Positions 33,531-42,076 of a stretch of 64,000 nt of DNA are shown here, one piece after another. This DNA comes from Streptomyces ambofaciens ATCC 23877 (GTDB lineage: Bacteria > Actinomycetota > Actinomycetes > Streptomycetales > Streptomycetaceae), in NCBI RefSeq assembly GCF_001267885.1, contig NZ_CP012382.1, forward strand, positions 4,575,001 to 4,639,000, in the 5' to 3' direction. Numbering within the stretch: the first letter of the stretch is position 1; each line of letters begins with the position of its first letter. Made by a program: the position numbers and the translations under genes. The notes beneath the pieces were generated by a model, which was not told the origin of the DNA, did not search any database, and saw only the letters and a program-made list of their open reading frames with translations.

Positions 33531-34277
33531 TCACCCCAGCTTTGCTTTCTGTGCGTTCACCACCGTCGGTGAGAGCTTCGCGTCGCTCGGCCTGCGGTTG
33601 GCGATCGCCAGGCCGTCGACCGAGAAGTGGACGGCGAGGAGGTCACCGCTGCGGACGACCTCCGTGTGCAGGACGTGCGGGACGCCCAGCGAGGTCATCG
33701 TGGCCTTGAAGCCGAGCGACTCGTCCCCGGCGGGCGTGACCTTCTCCGCGGTGACGGAGTCGTAGGGGGTCTTCGCCCCGTTCGCCTCGGCCGTGAAGCC
33801 GCCTCCGCACGACCCCACGGCCTTGCGCACGCCGGCGAAGGCGGACTGCGCGTCCCCGGACCGGTGGGCGGTCAGGGTGATGTACGTGAAGCCGATGCCG
33901 TTCGCCGTCTCCGTCTCCGTCCCGGTGTCCCGCTGCCCCGAGACGACCCGGGTGAGGTCGGCCTCGGGGGCGCCGAGCGGCAGTTGGTTCATGGCGTGGG
34001 CCAGCGGCGCGCAGACGGGCTTGTCGAGCGTCACCTCGTCCGGGGTCCGGGCGAAGCGGAACTCGTCGTCGGGCTCCGCCACCCTGAGACCCTTCACGTC
34101 GGACGTCGTGACCATCGTCCGGGCCAGACGCTCCGCCGCAGTGGGTTCCTTCGTCGAGGGCGCGGTCGTCGCCGGAGCCGCGCCGGAGCCGGAGTCCCCG
34201 GTGCCGCCGCAGGCGGTGAGCGCGGTGAGGGAGAGCAGGGACAGGGTGGCGAGCGCAGCCGGGGTGGCGCGATTCAT
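33531..34277 (-). CDS. Predicted lipoprotein, unknown function
   Basis: About 248 residues. The signal peptide MNRATPAALATLSLLSLTALTACGG has a clear lipobox (L-T-A-C). A Thr/Ala/Pro linker leads to a domain with ERLARTMVTTSDVKGLRV near the start, two Cys (PVCAPLAHAMN and GSCGGGF), and a beta-rich C-terminal half (GFTYITLTAHRSGDAQSAF, VLHTEVVRSGDLLAVHFSV). The arrangement resembles lipoproteins of the LpqN/sensor-like type found widely in Streptomyces, but I cannot assign a family. It should be anchored to the outer face of the membrane. It is not coupled to a B-type protein and is unrelated in sequence to the A lipoproteins. Confidence 0.8.
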   Translation of the reverse strand: MNRATPAALATLSLLSLTALTACGGTGDSGSGAAPATTAPSTKEPTAAERLARTMVTTSDVKGLRVAEPDDEFRFARTPDEVTLDKPVCAPLAHAMNQLPLGAPEADLTRVVSGQRDTGTETETANGIGFTYITLTAHRSGDAQSAFAGVRKAVGSCGGGFTAEANGAKTPYDSVTAEKVTPAGDESLGFKATMTSLGVPHVLHTEVVRSGDLLAVHFSVDGLAIANRRPSDAKLSPTVVNAQKAKLG

Positions 34278-34577
34278 GCGGGCTCCTGCGTGGGGGGTGT
34301 CACTGGTCCGAGCGAAGATCTTGGCACGGTCGATCCGTTCCCTCGTGAGTGATTCGTGCAGGCCTCATGACGACGCCGTGACGAACCGCACGCCCGGAGA
34401 GATCCCTGGCGCCGTTTCTGGATTCGCATCCGCACAGTCGGGGCGGTCGGATGCAGGTCTTTGCTCAACTGGGTTGGGACGTTGCGAAGTTGCGGACAGC
34501 TAAGGGCGGGCGAGGTGGAGTCCGAGGAGGCGGGCGTGCCTTGAGGGGCTTATGTGCTGCTGATACGGTGCGATGGC

Positions 34578-34606
34578 TTGACACTCGCCTCAGCGCTGGA
34601 TATTCG
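34578..34606 (+). promoter_or_regulatory. Candidate promoter of the Tad pilus operon
   Basis: A perfect -35 TTGACA (34578-34583) is separated by 17 bp from TATTCG (34601-34606). A second possible pair, TTGAGG (34541) and TACGGT (34564), also has a 17-bp spacer. They lie in the 471-bp gap (34278-34748) before cpaB, which contains no credible gene. Confidence 0.45.
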
Positions 34607-34748
34607 CCCAGGTCGGACGGGTGCGTCAGGGGATGTCCCTGGACGTCACCGACCGGGCAGCGCGGGCGGAGTGTCCGAAAATGCAGGTTATTCCGCGTAC
34701 TTGAGTAGTGCGCGGAGACAATTTCTTGGGTGTACGGGGAGCGGTTGC

Positions 34749-35471
34749 GTGAAGATCCAGGAGCGTACGGGGGCGGGCGCGGGACGTTCCGCGGCTCCGG
34801 CTCAGCCGTCGGTCGGTGACCGGCTTCCCAGCCCCCCTCGCGAGCGCAAACCGGCGCTGGCCGCGCTGGCGGTGCTGCTGATCCTGGTGGGTGCGCTGGG
34901 CGCGACGATGCTGGTGCTGCGGGCCGGGGACCGGATCGAGGCGGTCCAGGTCACGGCCGACATCAAGCCCGGTGAGTCCCTCACCAAGGACAACATCAAG
35001 GCCGTCATGGTCAATGACGACTCCGGTGCCAACTTCGTGCCGTGGGAGCAGCGCGCGGGCCTGATGAAGCTCCAGGCGAAGTCCACGATCTACGACGGCA
35101 CGGTCGTCGTCGGCCAGATGTTCGCCGACAAGACCGGCATGGAACAGGGCAAGGCCACGGTCGGCGTCTCCCTCAAGGAGGGCCAGTACCCGGACGGCCT
35201 CGACTCGGGCGACAACGTGGCCGTCTACCGCGTCGGCAGCAAGGCGTCCTCCGGCAGCAGCGAGCAGAACGGCTCCTCCGGCTCGTCCGGTGCCGACAGC
35301 TCCCTGCTGGTCGAGCGCGCGGTGGTCGTGTCCGCCGAGGCGGCCGGCGGCGACACGATCAGCAGCACCGCCCTGCCGGTCACGCTGACCGTCGACGCCG
35401 CCGACGCGGCCGCCGTCGCGCAGGCCGCCTCCGCCGGCGAGGTCGCCGTCGTCCTGATCCCCGGCAACTAG
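34749..35471 (+). CDS. cpaB: Flp pilus assembly protein CpaB (SAF domain)
   Basis: About 240 residues. One N-terminal transmembrane helix (ALAALAVLLILVGALGATMLVL) is followed by a SAF-type domain with VTADIKPGESLTKDNIKAVMV and a second half VGVSLKEGQYPDGLDSGDNVAVYRVG. A Ser/Gly-rich loop interrupts it (SSGSSEQNGSSGSSGADSS). CpaB/RcpC binds cell-wall sugars and helps assemble Tad pili across the envelope. The GTG at 34749 has GGGGA upstream. It heads the operon that continues with the ParA-like, CpaF, TadB and TadC genes, so it is confidently part of the Tad system. Confidence 0.87.
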   Translation: MKIQERTGAGAGRSAAPAQPSVGDRLPSPPRERKPALAALAVLLILVGALGATMLVLRAGDRIEAVQVTADIKPGESLTKDNIKAVMVNDDSGANFVPWEQRAGLMKLQAKSTIYDGTVVVGQMFADKTGMEQGKATVGVSLKEGQYPDGLDSGDNVAVYRVGSKASSGSSEQNGSSGSSGADSSLLVERAVVVSAEAAGGDTISSTALPVTLTVDAADAAAVAQAASAGEVAVVLIPGN

Positions 35472-35489
35472 AAGGCGACCCCACATCCC

Positions 35490-36347
35490 ATGGCCCTCAT
35501 CGCCCTCGCCGCCGACAAGGGTTCCCCCGGCGTCACCACCGCGGCCGTCGCCCTCGCGGCGGTCTGGCCGCGCCGCGTCCTGCTCGCCGAGACCGACCCG
35601 GCGGGCGGCGACCTGGTCTACCGCTCCGCCGCCGCGCACGGCGGACCGCTCAACCCGAACACCGGCATGCTGTCGATAGCGGCCACCGCCCGGCGCGGCC
35701 TGGTGCCCGACCAGCTCTGGGACCACGTGCAGCCGCTGAGCGGCGGCCTCGAAGTCCTCGTCGGGCTCGGCATCTCCGAGCAGGCCGCCGGTCTCGCGGG
35801 CCTGTGGCCCACCCTCGGCCGGGCCTTCGCCTCGCTCGCGGACTCCCCGAACGCCCCCGCGGACGTCATCGCCGACTGCGGCCGCATCAGCGGTGACACG
35901 CCGGCCACGGAGCTCTTCCCGCACGCCGCGCTCGTGCTGCTCGTCTCCCGTACCGAGCCGGAGGCCATCGCCCGGGTCCGCGACCGCGCCGCCGCCCTGT
36001 CCGCCAAGCTGCACGGCGGCCCGCGCGGTGCCGCGACCCTCGGCATGCCGATGATCGGCGTCGTCCTGGTCGCCGACACGAACGACGCGGCGAAGCTCTC
36101 GGGCCAGGTCAACGACATGCTCGTGCACGCCCAGACCGGCGCCCGCGTGGTCGGCACCATCGCCGACGACCCGGCCGGCGCCGACCAGCTGGCCGGCCGC
36201 AGGCGTGGCCGGCTGGAGAAGTCGCTGCTCATCCGCTCGGCCCGCAAGGTCACCTCGGACCTGTACCAGCAGTTCGGCGCCGCCTGGTCCATGCCCACCG
36301 GACCCGCCGGCACCGACCTGTCCGGCCACGCGGGGGCCGGCCGATGA
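35490..36347 (+). CDS. ParA/MinD-like protein of the Tad locus (CpaE-like) with altered P-loop
   Basis: About 285 residues of the SIMIBI ATPase fold. The start is MALIALAADKGSPGVTTAAVALAAVW, followed by LLAETDPAGGDLVYR (A' box) and DVIADCGRI (Walker B-like). The deviant Walker A should read xKGGxGK(S/T)T; here it is DKGSPGVTT, with Val at the position of the P-loop Lys, so classical ATP hydrolysis is doubtful. CpaE-like proteins localise the Tad machine to the pole. No receiver domain is present. The stop overlaps the cpaF start (ATGA), so the two are co-translated. Confidence 0.82.
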   Translation: MALIALAADKGSPGVTTAAVALAAVWPRRVLLAETDPAGGDLVYRSAAAHGGPLNPNTGMLSIAATARRGLVPDQLWDHVQPLSGGLEVLVGLGISEQAAGLAGLWPTLGRAFASLADSPNAPADVIADCGRISGDTPATELFPHAALVLLVSRTEPEAIARVRDRAAALSAKLHGGPRGAATLGMPMIGVVLVADTNDAAKLSGQVNDMLVHAQTGARVVGTIADDPAGADQLAGRRRGRLEKSLLIRSARKVTSDLYQQFGAAWSMPTGPAGTDLSGHAGAGR

Positions 36348-37651
36348 CCGCTGTCGACCACTCGCTGGTCAAGCGGTTCCGGCAGGACGCCGGCGACCGC
36401 ATCGCCGAGCAGCGCCGCCAGGACCAGGTCAGCGGCGTCACGCCGATGTCCACCGAGGACGAGCGGCAGTACGCGCGCGCCGTCATCGCGCAGATCCTGG
36501 AGGAGTACGCCCGCGCCGAGATCAACGCCGGGCGCACGCCGCTGGACGCGGAGACGGAGGAGGCGTACGCCGCCGCCGTGCACGCCGCCCTGTTCGGCGT
36601 CGGGCGGCTGCAGCCGCTCCTCGACGACCCCGAGGTCGAGAACATCGACATCAACGGCTGCGACCACGTCTTCGTCGGCTACTCCGACGGGCGCGAGGAG
36701 CGCGGCGAGCCGGTCGCCGAGACCGACGAGGAGCTCATCGAGCTGATCCAGATCCTCGGCGCCTACTCGGGCCTGTCGTCCCGCCCCTTCGACTCCGCCA
36801 ACCCGCAGCTCGACCTGCGGCTGCCGGACGGTTCGCGTCTGTCGGCGGTCATGGACGTGGCCCGGCGCCCGGCGCTGTCCATCCGCCGCGCGCGCATGGG
36901 CAAGGTCTTCATCTCCGACCTGGTCGGCAACGGCACCCTCACCCCCGAACTCGGCCACTTCCTGGCCTGCGCGGTCCGAGCCCGCAAGAACATCATGATC
37001 GCGGGCGCCACGAACGCCGGCAAGACGACGCTGCTGCGCGCCCTCGCCAACGAGATCCCGCCGCACGAGCGGCTCATCACCGTGGAGCGGGCGCTGGAGC
37101 TCGGGCTCGACACCTTCCCCGACCTCCACCCCAACGTGGTGGCGTTCGAGGAGCGGCTGCCCAACTCCGAGGGGCAGGGCACCATCAGCATGGCGGAACT
37201 GGTCCGCCGCTCCCTCCGTATGAACCCCTCCCGCGTCATCGTCGGCGAGGTGCTCGGCGACGAGATCGTGACCATGCTCAACGCGATGTCGCAGGGCAAC
37301 GACGGCTCGCTCTCCACGATCCACGCCAACAGCTCGCACGAGGTCTTCAACCGCATCTCGACGTACGCCCTCCAGGCCGCGGAGCGGCTGCCGATCGAGG
37401 CCAGCCAGATGCTGGTGGCGGGCGCCGTCAACTTCGTCGTCTTCATCCAGCGGCGCAACAACTTCCAGAGCGGCGGCCGCCTCCAGCGCATGGTGACCTC
37501 GGTCCGCGAGGTCAACGGCGTCGACGGACGCGTGCTGTCCAGCGAGGTCTTCGCCGAGGCCCCCGACGGCCGCGTGGTGCCGCACGCCCCCATAGCCTGC
37601 CTGGAGGAACTCATCGCCTACGGCTACCGGCCCAACGGAACCTGGGGGTGA
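36344..37651 (+). CDS. cpaF: Tad pilus secretion ATPase CpaF/TadA
   Basis: About 435 residues of the type II/IV secretion ATPase family. The N-terminal helical part is followed by the Walker A GATNAGKTTLLRAL (~residue 222), the Asp box (ITVERALELGLD), Walker B-like RVIVGEVLGDE and the His box GNDGSLSTIHANSSHE. It powers assembly of the Flp pilus at the inner membrane. It starts in ATGA overlap with the preceding ParA-like gene. An intact catalytic set indicates a functional pilus motor. Confidence 0.94.
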   Translation: MTAVDHSLVKRFRQDAGDRIAEQRRQDQVSGVTPMSTEDERQYARAVIAQILEEYARAEINAGRTPLDAETEEAYAAAVHAALFGVGRLQPLLDDPEVENIDINGCDHVFVGYSDGREERGEPVAETDEELIELIQILGAYSGLSSRPFDSANPQLDLRLPDGSRLSAVMDVARRPALSIRRARMGKVFISDLVGNGTLTPELGHFLACAVRARKNIMIAGATNAGKTTLLRALANEIPPHERLITVERALELGLDTFPDLHPNVVAFEERLPNSEGQGTISMAELVRRSLRMNPSRVIVGEVLGDEIVTMLNAMSQGNDGSLSTIHANSSHEVFNRISTYALQAAERLPIEASQMLVAGAVNFVVFIQRRNNFQSGGRLQRMVTSVREVNGVDGRVLSSEVFAEAPDGRVVPHAPIACLEELIAYGYRPNGTWG

Positions 37652-37656
37652 GGGAC

Positions 37657-38703
37657 GTGACCACGCACACCACCGGCGTACCGCTCGCGGCACTGGACTC
37701 CGTCGGCTCGATGGGCGGCCTGTTCTCCACCACCGTCCTGTACGCGCTGGGCTGCGGTGTCGCCGTCGGCGGCGGCCTCGCCCTCTTCCTCGTCGCCGTA
37801 CGCGGACTGCCCGCCAAGCCCGAGCACGAGAAGCGGCAGGCGGCCGAGCGGGCGGGCGAGCTGATCCGCTGGGCGGGCCAACGGGGGTCCCTCGCGGCCA
37901 TCGTCGGCCTCGCCGTCCTGCTCCTCACCCGCTGGGCGGTGCTGGGCATCGCGGCCGGCGTCCTCGTCTTCTTCTGGGACCGCCTCTTCGGCGGCGCCGG
38001 TGAGGAACGCGCCGCGATGAAGCGGGTGGAGGCCCTCGCCTCCTGGACGGAGTCGCTGCGCGACACCATCGCCGGCGCGGTCGGCCTGGAGCAGGCCATC
38101 CCGGCCTCGGCCCGTGCCGCCGCCCCCGTCCTGCGCCCGCACCTGGACGCCCTCGTCGACCGGCTGCGCTCCCGCACCCCGCTGCCCGAGGCGCTCCAGC
38201 ACCTCGCCGACGAGATCGACGACGCGTCCGCCGACATCATCGTCGCGGCCCTGATCCTCAACGCGCGACTGCGCGGCCCCGGTCTGCGCCAGGTCCTCGG
38301 CGCGCTCGCCAAGTCGGCGCGCGAGGAGGTCGACATGCGCCAGCGCGTCATGGCGCAGCGCGCCTCGACCCGCCGGTCCGTCCAGATCGTCGTCGCGGTG
38401 TCGGTGCTGTTCGTCCTCGGCCTGTCCATCTTCAACCGGGACTTCGTCGAGCCGTACGGCTCACCCGTCGGCCAGCTCGTCCTGGCCTGCGTGTGCGGGC
38501 TGTTCGCGCTGGGCTTCTGGTGGCTGCGCAAGCTGTCGACCATCGAGACGCCGGAACGCTTCCTGGTACGGGACGGCTCCGACGTCCAGTTCGTGCGGCC
38601 CCGCACCGCGGACCGCACGGGCGCGCAGGGTCAGCCCGCACAGCGCCTGCCGCAACCGTCCCAGCCGTCGCAGGCGTCTGGGGACGAGGGGGTACGACGA
38701 TGA
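37657..38703 (+). CDS. tadB: Tad pilus inner-membrane protein TadB
   Basis: About 348 residues. Hydrophobic segments occur at the N-terminus (FSTTVLYALGCGVAVGGGLALFLVAV), then two more (LAAIVGLAVLLLTRWAVLGIAAGVLVFF). A GspF/T2SSF cytoplasmic domain follows (RVEALASWTESLRDTIAGAVGLEQAIPAS...PLPEALQHLADEIDDASADII) and C-terminal helices. TadB and TadC together form the membrane platform of the pilus. I placed the start at GTG 37657; GTG 37648, overlapping the cpaF stop as GTGA, is equally likely. A Gln/Pro/Ser-rich tail precedes the ATGA overlap with tadC. Confidence 0.87.
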   Translation: MTTHTTGVPLAALDSVGSMGGLFSTTVLYALGCGVAVGGGLALFLVAVRGLPAKPEHEKRQAAERAGELIRWAGQRGSLAAIVGLAVLLLTRWAVLGIAAGVLVFFWDRLFGGAGEERAAMKRVEALASWTESLRDTIAGAVGLEQAIPASARAAAPVLRPHLDALVDRLRSRTPLPEALQHLADEIDDASADIIVAALILNARLRGPGLRQVLGALAKSAREEVDMRQRVMAQRASTRRSVQIVVAVSVLFVLGLSIFNRDFVEPYGSPVGQLVLACVCGLFALGFWWLRKLSTIETPERFLVRDGSDVQFVRPRTADRTGAQGQPAQRLPQPSQPSQASGDEGVRR

Positions 38704-39620
38704 ACCTGACGATGCCGGTCCTGGTCGGTGCGGTCATCGGCCTGGGCGTCTACGCCCTGGTCCGCGCCCTGATGCCGAGCAGACGGAGCCCGGTCCAGCA
38801 GGTCGCCCGGATCGACGCCATGCGGGCGCGCGGAACGGCGTACGAGTCGGCCCGCACGGTCAAGGACACCGGCCGCCTCGGCTCGCTGCGCGCCCAGGTC
38901 GGCGCACGCGTCGCCGAGCTGTACCTCCAGCAGGGCTGGGAGCAGCGCTCGCTGCGCGCGGACCTGGCGGTGCTGGACCGCAGCTGGGAGAAGTTCCTGG
39001 CGACCAAGGCGCTGCTGGCGGCGGGCGGTCTGTTCTTCGGGCCGTTCCTGTTCGCGATCGTCTGGACGCTGGGCTTCAACGACAGCCCGATCGTCCCGGT
39101 CTGGCTGGCCCTGCTCTGCGCGGCGGTCTTCTTCTTCCTGCCCGACCTGGAGGTGCGCCGGGACGCGGCCGACAAGCGCCGCGACCTGCGCCGCGTGATC
39201 GGCGCGTACCTGGACCTGGTGTCCATGAGCCTGGCCGGCGGGCGCGGTCTGCCCGAGGCCCTGATGGCGGCGGCGGAGGTGTCGGACGGCTGGGCCACCC
39301 ACCGCATCCGCAACGCCCTGGCCGACGCGCGCATCACCGGCATCAGCCAGTGGCAGGCGCTGGGCCAGCTCGGCGAGGACCTCGGCGTCGAGGAACTCAA
39401 GGACCTGTCCGCCTCGCTGGCCCTGGTGGCCGACGACGGCGCCAAGGTCCGCGAGTCGCTCGCCTCCCGCGCCGAGACCATGCGGCACCGCGAACTCTCC
39501 GAGATCGAGGGCAGCGCGGGTGAGAAGTCCCAGTCGATGCTCGTGGCCCAGCTCCTGCTGTGCGCCGGGTTCCTGGTCTTCCTGATCTACCCGGCGGCGA
39601 TGCGGGTGTTCCAGGTGTGA
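38700..39620 (+). CDS. tadC: Tad pilus inner-membrane protein TadC
   Basis: About 306 residues. It has an N-terminal helix (PVLVGAVIGLGVYALVRALM), a hydrophobic pair (LLAAGGLFFGPFLFAIVWTLGF, VPVWLALLCAAVFFFLPDL), a T2SSF domain (GAYLDLVSMSLAGGRGLPEALMAAAEVSDG...LGQLGEDLGVEELKDL) and a C-terminal helix (MLVAQLLLCAGFLVFLIYPAAM). It is the partner of TadB in the platform. The ATG overlaps the tadB stop. The region after its stop (39621-39718) holds only a leader for the pilin gene. Confidence 0.88.
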   Translation: MNLTMPVLVGAVIGLGVYALVRALMPSRRSPVQQVARIDAMRARGTAYESARTVKDTGRLGSLRAQVGARVAELYLQQGWEQRSLRADLAVLDRSWEKFLATKALLAAGGLFFGPFLFAIVWTLGFNDSPIVPVWLALLCAAVFFFLPDLEVRRDAADKRRDLRRVIGAYLDLVSMSLAGGRGLPEALMAAAEVSDGWATHRIRNALADARITGISQWQALGQLGEDLGVEELKDLSASLALVADDGAKVRESLASRAETMRHRELSEIEGSAGEKSQSMLVAQLLLCAGFLVFLIYPAAMRVFQV

Positions 39621-39718
39621 CGCACCGCCTGAGGCGGCCCTCCCGGCCCCGACCCCTTCGACGCAGCACCTCCGAGCCGCTTCGACCCCAGAACTGATAC
39701 GAGAGGACAGAACCCACC

Positions 39719-39979
39719 ATGAACGGACGGAACCTCCGCACCGGCACCACGGGCATCGTGCCCGTGGACTTCCTGATCACCTTCCTGCGGGCCCGCGTGG
39801 ACCGCGCCCGTTCCGGCGAACTGGACCGCGGCGCGTCCGCGGTCGAGTGGGTCATCATCTCCGCGGTCGTCGTCGCGATCGTCGGCGTGGTGGCCGCCAT
39901 CATCAACGCCGCGCTCAGCGAGGGCGCCAACAAGGTCGGCGACTGCATCAAGGGTGCGGACGCGGGCAGTACCTGCTGA
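39719..39979 (+). CDS. Flp-type pilin subunit
   Basis: An 86-residue prepilin. A long basic leader ends in ELDRG, with predicted cleavage before ASAVEWVIISAVVVAIVGVVAAIIN. The Glu at mature position 5 is present (A-S-A-V-E), as required for processing and assembly of class IVb/Flp pilins. The mature peptide is only ~45 residues, a hydrophobic helix with a short Cys-containing tail (VGDCIKGADAGSTC) that may form a disulfide loop. It is the main structural subunit of the Tad pilus. The leader is longer than in Gram-negative Flp, as in other actinobacteria. The dedicated prepilin peptidase gene is at 53277. Confidence 0.87.
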   Translation: MNGRNLRTGTTGIVPVDFLITFLRARVDRARSGELDRGASAVEWVIISAVVVAIVGVVAAIINAALSEGANKVGDCIKGADAGSTC

Positions 39980-40033
39980 CCGCGGGTACGGGTTCCGCCG
40001 CCACAGGCAGTACGGAAAGCAGGGGGATACGGG

Positions 40034-40483
40034 GTGTCAGTGCGCGTACGTGGTTGGGTGCGCCGACGCGTGGAGGCTGCCTCCGCGCGCGGTGACTCCG
40101 GCATGACCGCGATCGAGTTCGTGCTGCTCACGCCGGTCCTCTTCTTCATGATCTTCGCGACGGTGCAGTTCGGGCTGTACTTCTTCGCCGACCACGTGGC
40201 GCAGGCGGCGGCCCAGGCGGGCGCGCGCAAGGCCCGTGCCACGGCGCACGACCAGCCCGGCGGCTGGCGGGGCGAGGCCCGGGACGTGGTCGACAGCTAC
40301 ATCCGCCAGCTGGGCCCCCAGCTGGTCCTCTCCCCGGACGTGAAGCTGCTCCAGCCGGAGCAGGACACGGTCGGCGTGGAGATCACGGCCCGCATTCCGA
40401 CGGTCTTCCCGGGCCTGGACCTGACGGTGCACGCCCAGTCGATGGGGCCGGTGGAACGGTTCGTCCAGGAGGGGGAGAACTAG
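40034..40483 (+). CDS. TadE-like pseudopilin
   Basis: About 149 residues. A type III-like signal is visible as RGDSG followed by MTAIEFVLLTPVLFFMIFATVQFGLYFF; Glu occupies position 5 after the predicted Gly cleavage site. The C-terminal ~100 residues are soluble and extracytoplasmic. TadE-family proteins are minor pilins processed by the TadV-type peptidase. GTG 40034 follows a G-rich stretch. It is in the pilus operon and directly abuts the next TadE-like gene. Confidence 0.84.
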   Translation: MSVRVRGWVRRRVEAASARGDSGMTAIEFVLLTPVLFFMIFATVQFGLYFFADHVAQAAAQAGARKARATAHDQPGGWRGEARDVVDSYIRQLGPQLVLSPDVKLLQPEQDTVGVEITARIPTVFPGLDLTVHAQSMGPVERFVQEGEN

Positions 40484-40897
40484 ATGGACGACTCCCGTCC
40501 GACCGCCGGTGACGAGGGCCTGTCCACCATCGAGGTGGTGATCCTGGCCCCGGTGATGATCCTCTTCATCCTCGTCCTGGTGGCTTTCGGCCAGCTCGTG
40601 GACGGCCGCGGCGCGCTCGACGGCGCGGCACGGGACGCCGCCCGCGCGGGTTCCATCCAGAAGGACCACGGCACGGCCATCGCCGAGGCGAAGAAGGCGG
40701 CCGAGTCCAACCTGGCGGACGTCTGCGCCGGCCCGGTCTCCGTCGTTCAGAAGAGCGCGGGCTTCGAGCCCGACACCCTCTTCACGGTCGAGGTGAGCTG
40801 CGAGGTGCGCGGCCTGGCCTCCATCGGCCTGAACATCCCGACGACGCTGACGGCGAGTTTCAGCTCCCCGCTGGACCCTTACCGGAGGACGGCGTGA
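40484..40897 (+). CDS. Second TadE-like pseudopilin
   Basis: About 137 residues. The processing region DEG|LSTIEVVILAPVMILFILVLVAF has Glu at position 5. The mature domain includes two Cys (LADVCAGP, VEVSCEVR) likely to pair outside the cell. It starts at the base after the previous stop and overlaps the next gene (GTGA), so all three pseudopilins are translated together. Probably a minor pilin of the Tad pilus. Confidence 0.84.
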   Translation: MDDSRPTAGDEGLSTIEVVILAPVMILFILVLVAFGQLVDGRGALDGAARDAARAGSIQKDHGTAIAEAKKAAESNLADVCAGPVSVVQKSAGFEPDTLFTVEVSCEVRGLASIGLNIPTTLTASFSSPLDPYRRTA

Positions 40898-41355
40898 GGG
40901 CTCTCGTACGCACCTGGCTCACGGACCGGCGTGCCCGCCTCGACGACCGCGGCTCGGGCGCCGGCGCGGTGATCATCTTCGCCCTGGTCTTCCTCTCCCT
41001 CTCGGCCTTCGTCATCGACGGCGGCATGTCCATCTCCAAGCGGGAACGCGCCGCGGACATCGCCGAACAGGCCGCCCGCTACGCCGCCCAGGACATCGAC
41101 CGCGAGGCCCTCTACGACGACGTGGGCGGCCCCGCCCCCATCAACTACGAGAACTGCGACGCCCGGGTCAAGTCCTTCGCCGCGGAGATGGACATGACCG
41201 GCCAGGACATCGCCGCGACCCACTGCGTGACGGCCGACGTCGCCCAGGTGGAGGTCGAGGTCCAGCTGACCTACTCCCCGGTCTTCACCGGGATGTTCTA
41301 CGGCGGCGACGTGGTCGTCCACGGGCAGGCGGTGGCGGAGAACGAGGTGGGCTGA
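40894..41355 (+). CDS. TadG-like Tad-locus pilin protein
   Basis: About 153 residues. An N-terminal hydrophobic helix (GAGAVIIFALVFLSLSAFVIDGG) follows RGS, in the style of TadG proteins, but the usual Glu at mature position 5 is absent (G-A-G-A-V), so it may stay as a membrane anchor rather than be assembled. The extracytoplasmic part has two Cys (NYENCDARV, AATHCVTA) and ends VVVHGQAVAENEVG. The last ~120 bp of this gene are duplicated, with a frameshift, at 43144-43263. GTG 40894 overlaps the preceding stop. Confidence 0.8.
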   Translation: MRALVRTWLTDRRARLDDRGSGAGAVIIFALVFLSLSAFVIDGGMSISKRERAADIAEQAARYAAQDIDREALYDDVGGPAPINYENCDARVKSFAAEMDMTGQDIAATHCVTADVAQVEVEVQLTYSPVFTGMFYGGDVVVHGQAVAENEVG

Positions 41356-41419
41356 CCGACCCCCGCCCCTCCCGCCCCGCTGTTCCCTCTTCCCCCCCCA
41401 CGACGGAGGTACCACTCCC

Positions 41420-42076
41420 ATGCAGACACGCCCCACGACCATCGCCGCCGCGGCCCTGGCGGCGGTGACCCTGTTGCTCTCCGGCTGCGGAGGCTCGGAC
41501 GGCGAGGACTCGGGGAAGGACGGGATCGCGGGGGCGGACACGGGCGCGAAATCATCGACGTCTCCGTCACCGACGACGACCGATGACGGCATCGACCGCC
41601 CCGAGGTGAGCCTGCCGGAAGGCGACAGCCTGGCCTTCGCGCCGGAAACCACGGGTGACGCCAAGGCGGACGCCGTACTCAAGGACAACGCGGAGTATCT
41701 TCGCGCCATCGACGAGGCGATCGGGAAGCAGGACCCGAAGTCCGAGGCCGTCGCCTTCTACAGCAAGGACGCGGCCTACCTCGGGTCCGTGGAGTGGATC
41801 AGCGGCTTCGTCAAGGACGGTGTCACGGTCACGGGGACGGTCCGCTATTTCGATCGCAAGGTGACTTTCAGCAAGGACGGCTCGGCCGGGCTGGTCTACT
41901 GCGCGGACGAGTCCAAGGGCTACACCAAGGACGTCAAGACCGGTGAAGTCAACGTGACGCAGGCGAGCAAGGACTCGTACGTCCTCTACAACGATCGCCT
42001 GAGGAAGAACGACAAGGGGGTCTGGCAGACGACCAAGAGCACCTCCGAGCGTGGAAGCGAGGTCTGCCAGCCGTGA
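41420..42076 (+). CDS. Lipoprotein of the A family (copy A1)
   Basis: About 218 residues. Signal peptide MQTRPTTIAAAALAAVTLLLSGCGG with lipobox L-S-G-C, then the linker DSGKDGIAGADTG and a Thr/Ser/Pro stretch. The globular domain starts near KADAVLKDNAEYLRAIDEAI and ends with a Cys (GSEVCQP), with an internal Cys (LVYCADES). It may be NTF2-like by helix/strand pattern (inference). CGGAGG lies 10 bp before the ATG. The stop overlaps the GTG of B1 (GTGA). The first ~30 residues are identical to A3 at 45128, pointing to recent duplication or conversion. Confidence 0.84.
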   Translation: MQTRPTTIAAAALAAVTLLLSGCGGSDGEDSGKDGIAGADTGAKSSTSPSPTTTDDGIDRPEVSLPEGDSLAFAPETTGDAKADAVLKDNAEYLRAIDEAIGKQDPKSEAVAFYSKDAAYLGSVEWISGFVKDGVTVTGTVRYFDRKVTFSKDGSAGLVYCADESKGYTKDVKTGEVNVTQASKDSYVLYNDRLRKNDKGVWQTTKSTSERGSEVCQP

